64,000 nt of DNA from Limnomonas spitsbergensis. Lineage: Eukaryota; Chlorophyta; Chlorophyceae; Chlamydomonadales. Location: contig JAYJMM010000105.1 of the NCBI GenBank assembly GCA_037349105.1, positions 3,720,001 through 3,784,000 on the forward strand. The letters are read 5' to 3'. Positions within the stretch are counted from its first letter, which is position 1, and every line of letters starts with the position of its first letter. This document shows, one piece after another, positions 1-12,027 of this stretch. The translations under genes and the position numbers were made by a program. The notes beneath the pieces were generated by a model. That model searched no databases. It saw nothing but the letters and a program-made list of their open reading frames with translations, and was not told where the DNA came from.

Positions 1-539
1 CATGGCGTCTTTTGCGTCTGCATATGCGTCCGGATCTGCCCCATGAGCTGTATACCTCGCCCCACGAATATGGGCGGACCTCGTTCGCAATTCAGAGTAG
101 GCCAGCAGCCTTAACGCCAGAGGCGTCCACTCCGACTTGAGAAGAGCGCACAACTCGTCGTTGCTGATTGTCACGTCGTCGCTCACCGGGCAGCCGGGAC
201 AATGCAACAAAACGACGATGACACGACGCATGTGCCCCCGAAATAGTGCGCAATCCCACTCGTTATGCGCATCCTTTCTTCTCTTCGCTCCATCGCGCGA
301 TCCACACCGGTGCCGGGAGGCACGACGTAGAACAAGTCGACGTCGTTCTAATCCGGGCCGGTCAGCGCCGCGAGAGGAACGCCCCCGGCCGCGAACAAAT
401 CGTCGATGAGGATGCCCTTAAGCAGGCCGTAACAAAAGTCGTTCTGAAACTTGGAGCCGGGATCGGGCATGGACGGGATGTGTCCAGGGGTCGCACAATC
501 TGTCAATGTACACGTCATACAAAGAAGCATCCGAACCAT
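1..539 (-). pseudogene. Array copy U0, partial, broken
   Basis: Cut by the left window edge. It has the recurrent TAG (bases 348-350) at codon 64 and, near base 190, the sequence CACCGGGCAG where most copies have CACACGGGTAG; this removes two bases and shifts the frame. Copy U2 shares the same lesion, so the two share recent ancestry. Confidence 0.85.
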
Positions 540-1048
540 GCTCCCTCAGACACCATTCGTAAATTTAGCTAATCTTGTAACCCAAATACTTCTTCGTTCA
601 TATAGCATGCTTGAGGATGATGCCAGTCGGCCGGCACGACGTCCCTCTCATGGATGAATCGCAGAAACGGGTCCATGTTTGCTTCGAAGAGCTCGAGCCC
701 GACCGCGTGTCTTGAAAACGGTTGGCTTACTTGCGCATCGCGCTCTTGGACGTGAACGCCCCTCAGTGGGGTGAGGGTGGAGAGACTAAGGGAGGCAGAG
801 TTGGGCCCCCCTCCCTTGACACGCCATTGTTTGTTATCGACAACTATTCCGTGCATGCACAAATGCAGGTCCCGTCCCGTCGGGCACCATAGGCGGCAGG
901 CACGTGTACCTATGTCCCATATTCCGCATCGAGGCCGACGTGCCCCACGTCGTGGAGAGGCCCAAGCACGGTGGTTCACGTCATGTATGCAATGACCTTG
1001 TTTGGCACACCGGGGATTGGTCAGCTGGATTAGTCACCGATCGCAGCG

Positions 1049-1903
1049 TTAACAACGGACATAAAACGGTATGATTTCAATCATCAGCGCCAGCCAGAAG
1101 CACCCGCATACTTGCTTACTTGCGCGTTCACACACGGACAACGAATCGCTCATCATGCGTGAGGTCGGCTTGGACAGGTTGTCGGTCAACGCCTTGCGCA
1201 TTTTGGCAGAGATCTGGTCGTTCACGACGTTCTTGCACACGATGTACATCGGAGCCTCCTCTTCATCGGCGCGACGTCCGATGGTCGTGGTGCCGTTCGG
1301 CTTGTTGCACATTTCTTTAATGGTATCGAGTAACATTAGCGTGAAGTCCACGTAGTCTCTCAGCATGGCGTCTTTTGCGTCTGCATATGCGTCCGGATCT
1401 GCCCCATGAGCTGTATACCTCGCCCCACGAATATGGGCGGACCTCGTTCGCAATTCAAAGTAAGCCATCAGCCTTAACGCCAGAGGCGTCGATTCCGACT
1501 TGAGAAGAGCGCACAACTCGTCGTTGCTGATTGTCACGTCGTCGCTCACACGGGTAGCCGGGACAATGCAACAAAACGACGATGACACGACGCATGTGCC
1601 CCCGAAATAGTGCGCAATCCCACTCGTTATGCGCATCCTTTCTTCTCTTCGCTCCATCGCGCGATCCACACCGGTGCCGGGAGGCGCGACGTAGAACAAG
1701 TCGACATCGTTATAATCCGGGCCGGTCAGCGCCACGAGAGGAACGCCCCCGGCCGCGAACAAATCGTCGATGAGGATGCCCTTAAGCAGGCCGTAACAAA
1801 AGTCGTTCTGAAACTTGGAGCCGGGATCGGGCATGGACGGGATGTGTCCAGGGGTCGCACAATCTGTCAATGTACACGTCATACAAAGAAGCATCCGAAC
1901 CAT
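1049..1903 (-). CDS. Array copy U1: open 284-codon frame, nucleotidyltransferase-like
   Basis: Reference copy for the array. The frame opens with ATG at 1903 and ends TAA at 1049. Around residues 43-70 it reads as hydrophobic strand, AAGG (50-53), a short loop, then NDVDLF (65-70). A Gly-Gly turn followed by D-x-D is the layout of the nucleotidyltransferase superfamily, but nothing else is diagnostic and I rate that homology as tentative. The C-terminal half is helical and charged. A TATA-like TATATGAA lies ~60 bp upstream (minus strand, near 1,963-1,970). A good GTAAGC donor lies inside the 3' end, so the last ~22 codons could be replaced by splicing. No signal peptide or membrane span is seen. 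Expression is unknown; most sister copies are broken. Confidence 0.5.
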   Translation of the reverse strand: MVRMLLCMTCTLTDCATPGHIPSMPDPGSKFQNDFCYGLLKGILIDDLFAAGGVPLVALTGPDYNDVDLFYVAPPGTGVDRAMERREERMRITSGIAHYFGGTCVVSSSFCCIVPATRVSDDVTISNDELCALLKSESTPLALRLMAYFELRTRSAHIRGARYTAHGADPDAYADAKDAMLRDYVDFTLMLLDTIKEMCNKPNGTTTIGRRADEEEAPMYIVCKNVVNDQISAKMRKALTDNLSKPTSRMMSDSLSVCERASKQVCGCFWLALMIEIIPFYVRC

Positions 1904-2442
1904 GCTCCCTCAGACACCATTCGTAAATTTAGCTAATCTTGTAACCCAAATACTTCTTCGTTCATATAGCATGCTTGAGGATGATACCAGACGGACGGTA
2001 CGACGTCCCTCTCATGGATGAATCGCAGAAACGGGTCCATGTTTGCTTCGAAGAGCTCGAGCCCGACCGCGTCGTGAAAAGGGTTGGCTTACTTGCGCAT
2101 CGCGCTCTTGGACGTGAACGCCCCTCAGTGGGGTGAAGGTGGAGAGACTAAGGGAGGCAGAGTTGGGTCCCCCTCCCTTGACACGCCATTGCTTATTATC
2201 GACAACTATATAATATATAATATACCGTGCATGCACAAAGGCAGGTCCCGTCCCTCCCGCCCCCGTGCACGTGTCGGGCACCATAGGCGGTAGGCACGTG
2301 TACCTATGTCCCATATTCCGCATCGAGGCCGACGTGCCCCACGTCGTGGAGAGGCCCAAGCACGGTGGTTCACGTCATGTATGCAATCACCTTGTTTGGC
2401 ACACCGGGGATTGGTCAGCTGGATTAGTCACCGATCGCAGAG

Positions 2443-3296
2443 TCAACAACGGACATAAAACGGTATGATTTCAATCATCAGCGCCAGCCAGAAGCACCCG
2501 CATACTTGCTTACTTGCGCGTTCACACACGGACAAAGAATCGCTCATCATGCGTGAGGTCGGCTTGGACAGGCTGTCGGTCAACGCCTTGCGCATTTTGG
2601 CAGAGATCTGGTCGTTCACGACGTTCTTGCACACGATGTACATCGGAGCCTCCTCTTCATCGGCGCGACGTCCGATGGTCGTGGTGCCGTTCGGCTTGTT
2701 GCACATTTCTTTAATGGTATCGAGTAACATTAGCGTGAAGTCCACGTAGTCTCTCTGCATGGCGTCTTTTGCGTCTGCATATGCGTCCGGATCTGCCCCA
2801 TGAGCTGTATACCTCGCCCCACGAATATGGGCGGACCTCGTTCGCAATTCAGAGTAGGCCAGCAGCCTTAACGCCAGAGGCGTCGATTCCGACTTGAGAA
2901 GAGCGCACAACTCGTCATTGCTGATTGTCACGTCGTCGCTCACCGGGCAGCCGGGACAATGCAACAAAACGACGATGACACGACGCATGTGCCCCCGAAA
3001 TAGTGCGCAATCCCACTCGTTATGCGCATCCTTTCTTCTCTTCGCTCCATCGCGCGATCCACACCGGTGCCGGGAGGCGCGACGTAGAACAAGTCGACGT
3101 CGTTCTAATCCGGGCCGGTCAGCGCCGCGAGAGGAACGCCCCCGGCCGCGAACAAATCGTCGATGAGGATGCCCTTAAGCAGGCCGTAACAAAAGTCGTT
3201 CTGAAACTTGGAGCCGGGATCGGGCATGGACGGGATGTGTCCATGGGTCGCACAATCTGTCAATGTACACGTCATACAAAGAAGCATCCGAACCAT
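2443..3296 (-). pseudogene. Array copy U2, nonsense codon and frameshift
   Basis: TAG at codon 64 (3105-3107) plus the two-base loss near 2,943 seen also in U0. The longest remaining frame covers only 181 codons of the C-terminal part. Confidence 0.85.
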
Positions 3297-3821
3297 GCTT
3301 CCTCATACACCATTCGTAAATTTAGCTAATCTTGTAACCCAAATACTTCTTCGTTCATATAGCATGCTTGAGGATGATGCCAGTCGGCCGGCACGACGTC
3401 CCTCTCATGGATGAATCGCAGAAACGGGTCCATGTTTGCTTCGAAGAGCTCGAGCCCGACCGTGTCGTGAAAAGGGTTGGCTTACTTGCGCATCGCGCTC
3501 TTGGACGTGAACGCCCCTCAGTGGGGTGAGGGTGGAGAGACTAAGGGAGGCAGAGTTGGGTCCCCCTCCCTTGACACGCCATTGCTTGTTATCGACAACT
3601 ATTCCGTGCATGCACAAAGGCAGGTCCCGTCCCTCCCGCCCCCATGCACGTGTCGGGCACCATAGGCGGCAGGCACGTGTACCTATGTCCCATATTCCGC
3701 ATCGAGGCCGACGTGCCCCACGTCGTGGAGAGGCCCAAGCACGGTGGTTCACGTCATGTATGCAATCACCTTGTTTGGCACACCGGGGATTGGTCAGCTG
3801 GATTAGTCACCGATCGCAGAG

Positions 3822-4676
3822 TCAACAACGGACATAAAACGGTATGATTTCAATCATCAGCGCCAGCCAGAAGCACCCGCATACTTGCTTACTTGCGCGT
3901 TCACACACGGACAACGAATCGCTCATCATGCGTGAGGTCGGCTTGGACATGCTGTCGGTCAACGCCTTGCGCATTTTGGCAGAGATCTGGTCGTTCACGA
4001 CGTTCTTGCACACGATGTACATCGGAGCCTCCTCTTCATCGGCGCGACGTCCGATGGTCGTGGTGCCGTTCGGCTTGTTGCACATTTCTTTAATGGTATC
4101 GAGTAACATTAGCGTGAAGTCCACGTAGTCTCTCTGCATGGCGTCTTTTGCGTCTGCATATGCGTCCGGATCTGCCCCATGAGCTGAATACCTCGCCCCA
4201 CGAATATGGGCGGACCTCGTTCGCAATTCAGAGTAGGCCAGCAGCCTTAACGCCAGAGGCGTCGATTCCGACTTGAGAAGAGCGCACAACTCGTCGTTGC
4301 TGATTGTCACGTCGTCGCTCACACGGGTAGCCGGGACAATGCAACAAAACGACGATGACACGACGCATGTGCCCCCGAAATAGTGCGCAATCCCACTCGT
4401 TATGCGCATCCTTTCTTCTCTTCGCTCCATCGCGCGATCCACACCGGTGCCGGGAGGCGCGACGTAGAACAAGTCGACGTCGTTATAATCCGGGCCGGTC
4501 AGCGCCGCGAGAGGAACGCCCCCGGCCGCGAACAAATCGTCGATGAGGATGCCCTTAAGCAGGCCGTAACAAAAGTCGTTCTGAAACTTGGAGCCGGGAT
4601 CGGGCATGGACGGGATGTGTCCAGGGGTCGCACAATCTGTCAATGTACACGTCATACAAAGAAGCATCCGAACCAT
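3822..4676 (-). CDS. Array copy U3: open 284-codon frame
   Basis: Tyr at codon 64 and Met in the TDSMSK segment near the C-terminus. By eye almost identical to U4, suggesting a very recent duplication of the pair. Confidence 0.5.
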   Translation of the reverse strand: MVRMLLCMTCTLTDCATPGHIPSMPDPGSKFQNDFCYGLLKGILIDDLFAAGGVPLAALTGPDYNDVDLFYVAPPGTGVDRAMERREERMRITSGIAHYFGGTCVVSSSFCCIVPATRVSDDVTISNDELCALLKSESTPLALRLLAYSELRTRSAHIRGARYSAHGADPDAYADAKDAMQRDYVDFTLMLLDTIKEMCNKPNGTTTIGRRADEEEAPMYIVCKNVVNDQISAKMRKALTDSMSKPTSRMMSDSLSVCERASKQVCGCFWLALMIEIIPFYVRC

Positions 4677-5201
4677 GCTCCCTCATACACCATTCGTAAA
4701 TTTAGCTAATCTTGTAACCCAAATACTTCTTCGTTCATATAGCATGCTTGAGGATGATGCCAGTCGGCCGGCACGACGTCCCTCTCATGGATGAATCGCA
4801 GAAACGGGTCCATGTTTGCTTCGAAGAGCTCGAGCCCGACCGTGTCGTGAAAAGGGTTGGCTTACTTGCGCATCGCGCTCTTGGACGTGAACGCCCCTCA
4901 GTGGGGTGAGGGTGGAGAGACTATGGGAGGCAGAGTTGGGTCCCCCTCCCTTGACACGCCATTGCTTGTTATCGACAACTATTCCGTGCATGCACAAAGG
5001 CAGGTCCCGTCCCTCCCGCCCCCGTGCACGTGTCGGGCACCATAGGCGGCAGGCACGTGTACCTATGTCCCATATTCCGCATCGAGGCCGACGTGCCCCA
5101 CGTCGTGGAGAGGCCCAAGCACGGTGGTTCACGTCATGTATGCAATCACCTTGTTTGGCACACCGGGGATTGGTCAGCTGGATTAGTCACCGATCGCAGA
5201 G

Positions 5202-6056
5202 TCAACAACGGACATAAAACGGTATGATTTCAATCATCAGCGCCAGCCAGAAGCACCCGCATACTTGCTTACTTGCGCGTTCACACACGGACAACGAATC
5301 GCTCATCATGCGTGAGGTCGGCTTGGACATGCTGTCGGTCAACGCCTTGCGCATTTTGGCAGAGATCTGGTCGTTCACGACGTTCTTGCACACGATGTAC
5401 ATCGGAGCCTCCTCTTCATCGGCGCGACGTCCGATGGTCGTGGTGCCGTTCGGCTTGTTGCACATTTCTTTAATGGTATCGAGTAACATTAGCGTGAAGT
5501 CCACGTAGTCTCTCTGCATGGCGTCTTTTGCGTCTGCATATGCGTCCGGATCTGCCCCATGAGCTGAATACCTCGCCCCACGAATATGGGCGGACCTCGT
5601 TCGCAATTCAGAGTAGGCCAGCAGCCTTAACGCCAGAGGCGTCGATTCCGACTTGAGAAGAGCGCACAACTCGTCGTTGCTGATTGTCACGTCGTCGCTC
5701 ACACGGGTAGCCGGGACAATGCAACAAAACGACGATGACACGACGCATGTGCCCCCGAAATAGTGCGCAATCCCACTCGTTATGCGCATCCTTTCTTCTC
5801 TTCGCTCCATCGCGCGATCCACACCGGTGCCGGGAGGCGCGACGTAGAACAAGTCGACGTCGTTATAATCCGGGCCGGTCAGCGCCGCGAGAGGAACGCC
5901 CCCGGCCGCGAACAAATCGTCGATGAGGATGCCCTTAAGCAGGCCGTAACAAAAGTCGTTCTGAAACTTGGAGCCGGGATCGGGCATGGACGGGATGTGT
6001 CCAGGGGTCGCACAATCTGTCAATGTACACGTCATACAAAGAAGCATCCGAACCAT
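5202..6056 (-). CDS. Array copy U4: open 284-codon frame
   Basis: Its protein matches that of U3 in every residue I compared. The spacer on its right (near 6,330) has lost 74 bp. Confidence 0.5.
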   Translation of the reverse strand: MVRMLLCMTCTLTDCATPGHIPSMPDPGSKFQNDFCYGLLKGILIDDLFAAGGVPLAALTGPDYNDVDLFYVAPPGTGVDRAMERREERMRITSGIAHYFGGTCVVSSSFCCIVPATRVSDDVTISNDELCALLKSESTPLALRLLAYSELRTRSAHIRGARYSAHGADPDAYADAKDAMQRDYVDFTLMLLDTIKEMCNKPNGTTTIGRRADEEEAPMYIVCKNVVNDQISAKMRKALTDSMSKPTSRMMSDSLSVCERASKQVCGCFWLALMIEIIPFYVRC

Positions 6057-6507
6057 GCTCCCTCATACACCATTCGTAAATTTAGCTAATCTTGTAACCC
6101 AAATACTTCTTCGTTCATATAGCATGCTTGAGGATGATGCCAGTCGGCCGGCACGACGTCCCTCTCATGGATGAATCGCAGAAACGGGTCCATGTTTGCT
6201 TCGAAGAGCTCGAGCCCGACCGTGTCGTGAAAAGGGTTGGCTTACTTGCGCATCGCGCTCTTGGACGTGAACGCCCCTCAGTGGGGTGAGGGTGGAGAGA
6301 CTATGGGAGGCAGAGTTGGGTCCCCCTCCGTGCACGTGTCGGGCACCATAGGCGGCAGGCACGTGTACCTATGTCCCATATTCCGCATCGAGGCCGACGT
6401 GCCCCACGTCGTGGAGAGGCCCAAGCACGGTGGTTCACGTCATGTATGCAATGACCTTGTTTGGCACACCGGGGATTGGTCAGCTGGATTAGTCACCGAT
6501 CGCAGAG

Positions 6508-7362
6508 TCAACAACGGACATAAAACGGTATGATTTCAATCATCAGCGCCAGCCAGAAGCACCCGCATACTTGCTTACTTGCGCGTTCACACACGGACAA
6601 CGAATCGCTCATCATGCGTGAGGTCGGCTTGGACATGCTGTCGGTCAACGCCTTGCGCATTTTGGCATAGATCTGGTCGTTCACGACGTTCTTGCACACG
6701 ATGTACATCGGAGCCTCCTCTTCATCGGCGCGACGTCCGATGGTCGTGGTGCCGTTCGGCTTGTTGCACATTTCTTTAATGGTATCGAGTAACATTAGCG
6801 TGAAGTCCACGTAGTCTCTATGCATGGCGTCTTTTGCGTCTGCATATGCGTCCGGATCTGCCCCATGAGCTGTATACCTCGCCCCACGAATATGGGCGGA
6901 CCTCGTTCGCAATTCAGAGTAGGCCAGCAGCCTTAACGCCAGAGGCGTCGATTCCGACTTGAGAAGAGCGCACAACTCGTCGTTGCTGATTGTCACGTCG
7001 TCGCTCACACGGGTAGCCGGGACAATGCAACAAAACGACGATGACACGACGCATGTGCCCCCGAAATAGTGCGCAATCCCACTCGTTATGCGCATCCTTT
7101 CTTCTCTTCGCTCCATCGCGCGATCCACACCGGTGCCGGGAGGCGCGACGTAGAACAAGTCGACGTCGTTCTAATCCGGGCCGGTCAGCGCCGCGAGAGG
7201 AACGCCCCCGGCCGCAAACAAATCGTCGATGAGGATGCCCTTAAGCAGGCCGTAACAAAAGTCGTTCTGAAACTTGGAGCCGGGATCGGGCATGGACGGG
7301 ATGTGTCCATGGGTCGCACAATCTGTCAATGTACACGTCATACAAAGAAGCATCCGAACCAT
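6508..7362 (-). pseudogene. Array copy U5, nonsense at codon 64
   Basis: TAG at 7171-7173 leaves a 63-residue N-terminal piece and a 216-residue piece that restarts at a Met just downstream (MFYVAPP). It shares a private QIYAK allele with U7. Confidence 0.85.
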
Positions 7363-7887
7363 GCTCCCTCATACACCATTCGTAAATTTAGCTAATCTTG
7401 TAACCCAAATACTTCTTCGTTCATATAGCATGCTTGAGGATGATGCCAGTCGGCCGGCACGACGTCCCTCTCATGGATGAATCGCAGAAACGGGTCCATG
7501 TTTGCTTCGAAGAGCTCGAGCCCGACCGTGTCGTGAAAAGGGTTGGCTTACTTGCGCATCGCGCTCTTGGACGTGAACGCCCCTCAGTGGGGTGAGGGTG
7601 GAGAGACTATGGGAGGCAGAGTTGGGTCCCCCTCCCTTGACACGCCATTGCTTGTTATCGACAACTATTCCGTGCATGCACAAAGGCAGGTCCCGTCCCT
7701 CCCGCCCCCGTGCACGTGTCGGGCACCATAGGCGGCAGGCACGTGTACCTATGTCCCATATTCCGCATCGAGGCCGACGTGCCCCACGTCGTGGAGAGGC
7801 CCAAGCACGGTGGTTCACGTCATGTATGCAATCACCTTGTTTGGCACACCGGGGATTGGTCAGCTGGATTAGTCACCGATCGCAGAG

Positions 7888-8742
7888 TCAACAACGGACA
7901 TAAAACGGTATGATTTCAATCATCAGCGCCAGCCAGAAGCACCCGCATACTTGCTTACTTGCGCGTTCACACACGGACAACGAATCGCTCATCATGCGTG
8001 AGGTCGGCTTGGACAGGTTGTCGGTCAACGCCTTGCGCATTTTGGCAGAGATCTGGTCGTTCACGACGTTCTTGCACACGATGTACATCGGAGCCTCCTC
8101 TTCATCGGCGCGACGTCCGATGGTCGTGGTGCCGTTCGGCTTGTTGCACATTTCTTTAATGGTATCGAGTAACATTAGCGTGAAGTCCACGTAGTCTCTC
8201 TGCATGGCGTCTTTTGCGTCTGCATATGCGTCCGGATCTGCCCCATGAGCTGAATACCTCGCCCCACGAATATGGGCGGACCTCGTTCGCAATTCAGAGT
8301 AGGCCAGCAGCCTTAACGCCAGAGGCGTCGATTCCGACTTGAGAAGAGCGCACAACTCGTCGTTGCTGATTGTCACGTCGTCGCTCACACGGGTAGCCGG
8401 GACAATGCAACAAAACGACGATGACACGACGCATGTGCCCCCGAAATAGTGCGCAATCCCACTCGTTATGCGCATCCTTTCTTCTCTTCGCTCCATCGCG
8501 CGATCCACACCGGTGCCGGGAGGCGCGACGTAGAACAAGTCGACGTCGTTATAATCCGGGCCGGTCAGCGCCGCGAGAGGAACGCCCCCGGCCGCGAACA
8601 AATCGTCGATGAGGATGCCCTTAAGCAGGCCGTAACAAAAGTCGTTCTGAAACTTGGAGCCGGGATCGGGCATGGACGGGATGTGTCCATGGGTCGCACA
8701 ATCTGTCAATGTACACGTCATACAAAGAAGCATCCGAACCAT
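7888..8742 (-). CDS. Array copy U6: open 284-codon frame
   Basis: Tyr at codon 64; carries the NLSK allele also present in U1, U9 and U18. Confidence 0.5.
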   Translation of the reverse strand: MVRMLLCMTCTLTDCATHGHIPSMPDPGSKFQNDFCYGLLKGILIDDLFAAGGVPLAALTGPDYNDVDLFYVAPPGTGVDRAMERREERMRITSGIAHYFGGTCVVSSSFCCIVPATRVSDDVTISNDELCALLKSESTPLALRLLAYSELRTRSAHIRGARYSAHGADPDAYADAKDAMQRDYVDFTLMLLDTIKEMCNKPNGTTTIGRRADEEEAPMYIVCKNVVNDQISAKMRKALTDNLSKPTSRMMSDSLSVCERASKQVCGCFWLALMIEIIPFYVRC

Positions 8743-9267
8743 GCTCCCTCATACACCATTCGTAAATTTAGCTAATCTTGTAACCCAAATACTTCTTCGT
8801 TCATATAGCATGCTTGAGGATGATGCCAGTCGGCCGGCACGACGTCCCTCTCATGGATGAATCGCAGAAACGGGTCCATGTTTGCTTCGAAGAGCTCGAG
8901 CCCGACCGTGTCGTGAAAAGGGTTGGCTTACTTGCGCATCGCGCTCTTGGACGTGAACGCCCCTCAGTGGGGTGAGGGTGGAGAGACTAAGGGAGGCAGA
9001 GTTGGGTCCCCCTCCCTTGACACGCCATTGCTTGTTATCGACAACTATTCCGTGCATGCACAAAGGCAGGTCCCGTCCCTCCCGCCCCCGTGCACGTGTC
9101 GGGCACCATAGGCGGCAGGCACGTGTACCTATGTCCCATATTCCGCATCGAGGCCGACGTGCCCCACGTCGTGGAGAGGCCCAAGCACGGTGGTTCACGT
9201 CATGTATGCAATCACCTTGTTTGGCACACCGGGGATTGGTCAGCTGGATTAGTCACCGATCGCAGAG

Positions 9268-10122
9268 TCAACAACGGACATAAAACGGTATGATTTCAAT
9301 CATCAGCGCCAGCCAGAAGCACCCGCATACTTGCTTACTTGCGCGTTCACACACGGACAACGAATCGCTCATCATGCGTGAGGTCGGCTTGGACATGCTG
9401 TCGGTCAACGCCTTGCGCATTTTGGCATAGATCTGGTCGTTCACGACGTTCTTGCACACGATGTACATCGGAGCCTCCTCTTCATCGGCGCGACGTCCGA
9501 TGGTCGTGGTGCCGTTCGGCTTGTTGCACATTTCTTTAATGGTATCGAGTAACATTAGCGTGAAGTCCACGTAGTCTCTCTGCATGGCGTCTTTTGCGTC
9601 TGCATATGCGTCCAGATCTGCCCCATGAGCTGAATACCTCGCCCCACGAATATGGGCGGACCTCGTTCGCAATTCAGAGTAGGCCAGCAGCCTTAACGCC
9701 AGAGGCGTCGATTCCGACTTGAGAAGAGCGCACAACTCGTCGTTGCTGATTGTCACGTCGTCGCTCACACGGGTAGCCGGGACAATGCAACAAAACGACG
9801 ATGACACGACGCATGTGCCCCCGAAATAGTGCGCAATCCCACTCGTTATGCGCATCCTTTCTTCTCTTCGCTCCATCGCGCGATCCACACCGGTGCCGGG
9901 AGGCGCGACGTAGAACAAGTCGACGTCGTTCTAATCCGGGCCGGTCAGCGCCGCGAGAGGAACGCCCCCGGCCGCAAACAAATCGTCGATGAGGATGCCC
10001 TTAAGCAGGCCGTAACAAAAGACGTTATGAAACTTGGAGCCGGGATCGGGCATGGACGGGATGTGTCCAGGGGTCGCACAATCTGTCAATGTACACGTCA
10101 TACAAAGAAGCATCCGAACCAT
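9268..10122 (-). pseudogene. Array copy U7, nonsense at codon 64
   Basis: TAG at 9931-9933. Private changes at 10,022-10,027 (GACGTTATG for GTCGTTCTG) alter the KFQNDF segment to KFHNVF. Confidence 0.85.
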
Positions 10123-10647
10123 GCTCCCTCATACACCATTCGTAAATTTAGCTAATTATGTAACCCAAATACTTCTTCGTTCATATAGCATGCTTGAGGA
10201 TGATGCCAGTCGGCCGGCACGACGTCCCTCTCATGGATGAATCGCAGAAACGGGTCCATGTTTGCTTCGAAGAGCTCGAGCCCGACCGTGTCGTGAAAAG
10301 GGTTGGCTTACTTGCGCATCGCGCTCTTGGACGTGAACGCCCCTCAGTGGGGTGAGGGTGGAGAGACTATGGGAGGCAGAGTTGGGTCCCCCTCCCTTGA
10401 CACGCCATTGCTTGTTATCGACAACTATTCCGTGCATGCACAAAGGCAGGTCCCGTCCCTCCCGCCCCCGTGCACGTGTCGGGCACCATAGGCGGCAGGC
10501 ACGTGTACCTATGTCCCATATTCCGCATCGAGGCCGACGTGCCCCACGTCGTGGAGAGGCCCAAGCACGGTGGTTCACGTCATGTATGCAATCACCTTGT
10601 TTGGCACACCGGGGATTGGTCAGCTGGATTAGTCACCGATCGCAGAG

Positions 10648-11502
10648 TCAACAACGGACATAAAACGGTATGATTTCAATCATCAGCGCCAGCCAGAAGC
10701 ACCCGCATACTTGCTTACTTGCGCGTTCACACACGGACAACGAATCGCTCATCATGCGTGAGGTCGGCTTGGACATGCTGTCGGTCAACGCCTTGCGCAT
10801 TTTGGCAGAGATCTGGTCGTTCACGACGTTCTTGCACACGATGTACATCGGAGCCTCCTCTTCATCGGCGCGACGTCCGATGGTCGTGGTGCCGTTCGGC
10901 TTGTTGCACATTTCTTTAATGGTATCGAGTAACATTAGCGTGAAGTCCACGTAGTCTCTATGCATGGCGTCTTTTGCGTCTGCATATGCGTCCGGATCTG
11001 CCCCATGAGCTGTATACCTCGCCCCACGAATATGGGCGGACCTCGTTCGCAATTCAGAGTAGGCCAGCAGCCTTAACGCCAGAGGCGTCGATTCCGACTT
11101 GAGAAGAGCGCACAACTCGTCGTTGCTGATTGTCTCGTCGTCGCTCACACGGGTAGCCGGGACAATGCAACAAAACGACGATGACACGACGCATGTGCCC
11201 CCGAAATAGTGCGCAATCCCACTCGTTATGCGCATCCTTTCTTCTCTTCGCTCCATCGCGCGATCCACACCGGTGCCGGGAGGCGCGACGTAGAACAAGT
11301 CGACGTCGTTCTAATCCGGGCCGGTCAGCGCCGCGAGAGGAACGCCCCCGGCCGCAAACAAATCGTCGATGAGGATGCCCTTTAGCAGGCCGTAACAAAA
11401 GTCGTTCTGAAACTTGGAGCCGGGATCGGGCATGGACGGGATGTGTCCATGGGTCGCACAATCTGTCAATTTACACGTCATACAAAGAAGCATCCGAACC
11501 AT
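10648..11502 (-). pseudogene. Array copy U8, nonsense at codon 64
   Basis: TAG at 11311-11313. A further change near 11,382 (CTTTAG for CTTAAG) introduces another minus-strand substitution. Confidence 0.85.
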
Positions 11503-12027
11503 GCTCCCTCATACACCATTCGTAAATTTAGCTAATCTTGTAACCCAAATACTTCTTCGTTCATATAGCATGCTTGAGGATGATGCCAGTCGGCCGGCAC
11601 GACGTCCCTCTCATGGATGAATCGCAGAAACGGGTCCATGTTTGCTTCGAAGAGCTCGAGCCCGACCGTGTCGTGAAAAGGGTTGGCTTACTTGCGCATC
11701 GCGCTCTTGGACGTGAACGCCCCTCAGTGGGGTGAGGGTGGAGAGACTATGGGAGGCAGAGTTGGGTCCCCCTCCCTTGACACGCCATTGCTTGTTATCG
11801 ACAACTATTCCGTGCATGCACAAAGGCAGGTCCCGTCCCTCCCGCCCCCGTGCACGTGTCGGGCACCATAGGCGGCAGGCACGTGTACCTATGTCCCATA
11901 TTCCGCATCGAGGCCGACGTGCCCCACGTCGTGGAGAGGCCCAAGCACGGTGGTTCACGTCATGTATGCAATCACCTTGTTTGGCACACCGGGGATTGGT
12001 CAGCTGGATTAGTCACCGATCGCAGAG

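Noticed and set aside
348..350. Reading TAG as a sense codon (variant nuclear code)
   Set aside because: The same position is Tyr or Leu in other copies, not Gln. The three cellular genes read through with ordinary stops (TGA ends both complete ones) and need no recoding.
1071..1355. 94-codon plus-strand frame (MISIISASQK...) repeated in most units, and the 108-, 103- and 68-codon frames
   Set aside because: They lie antisense to the 284-codon frame or in the spacer, their composition is not protein-like, and they end at unrelated points.
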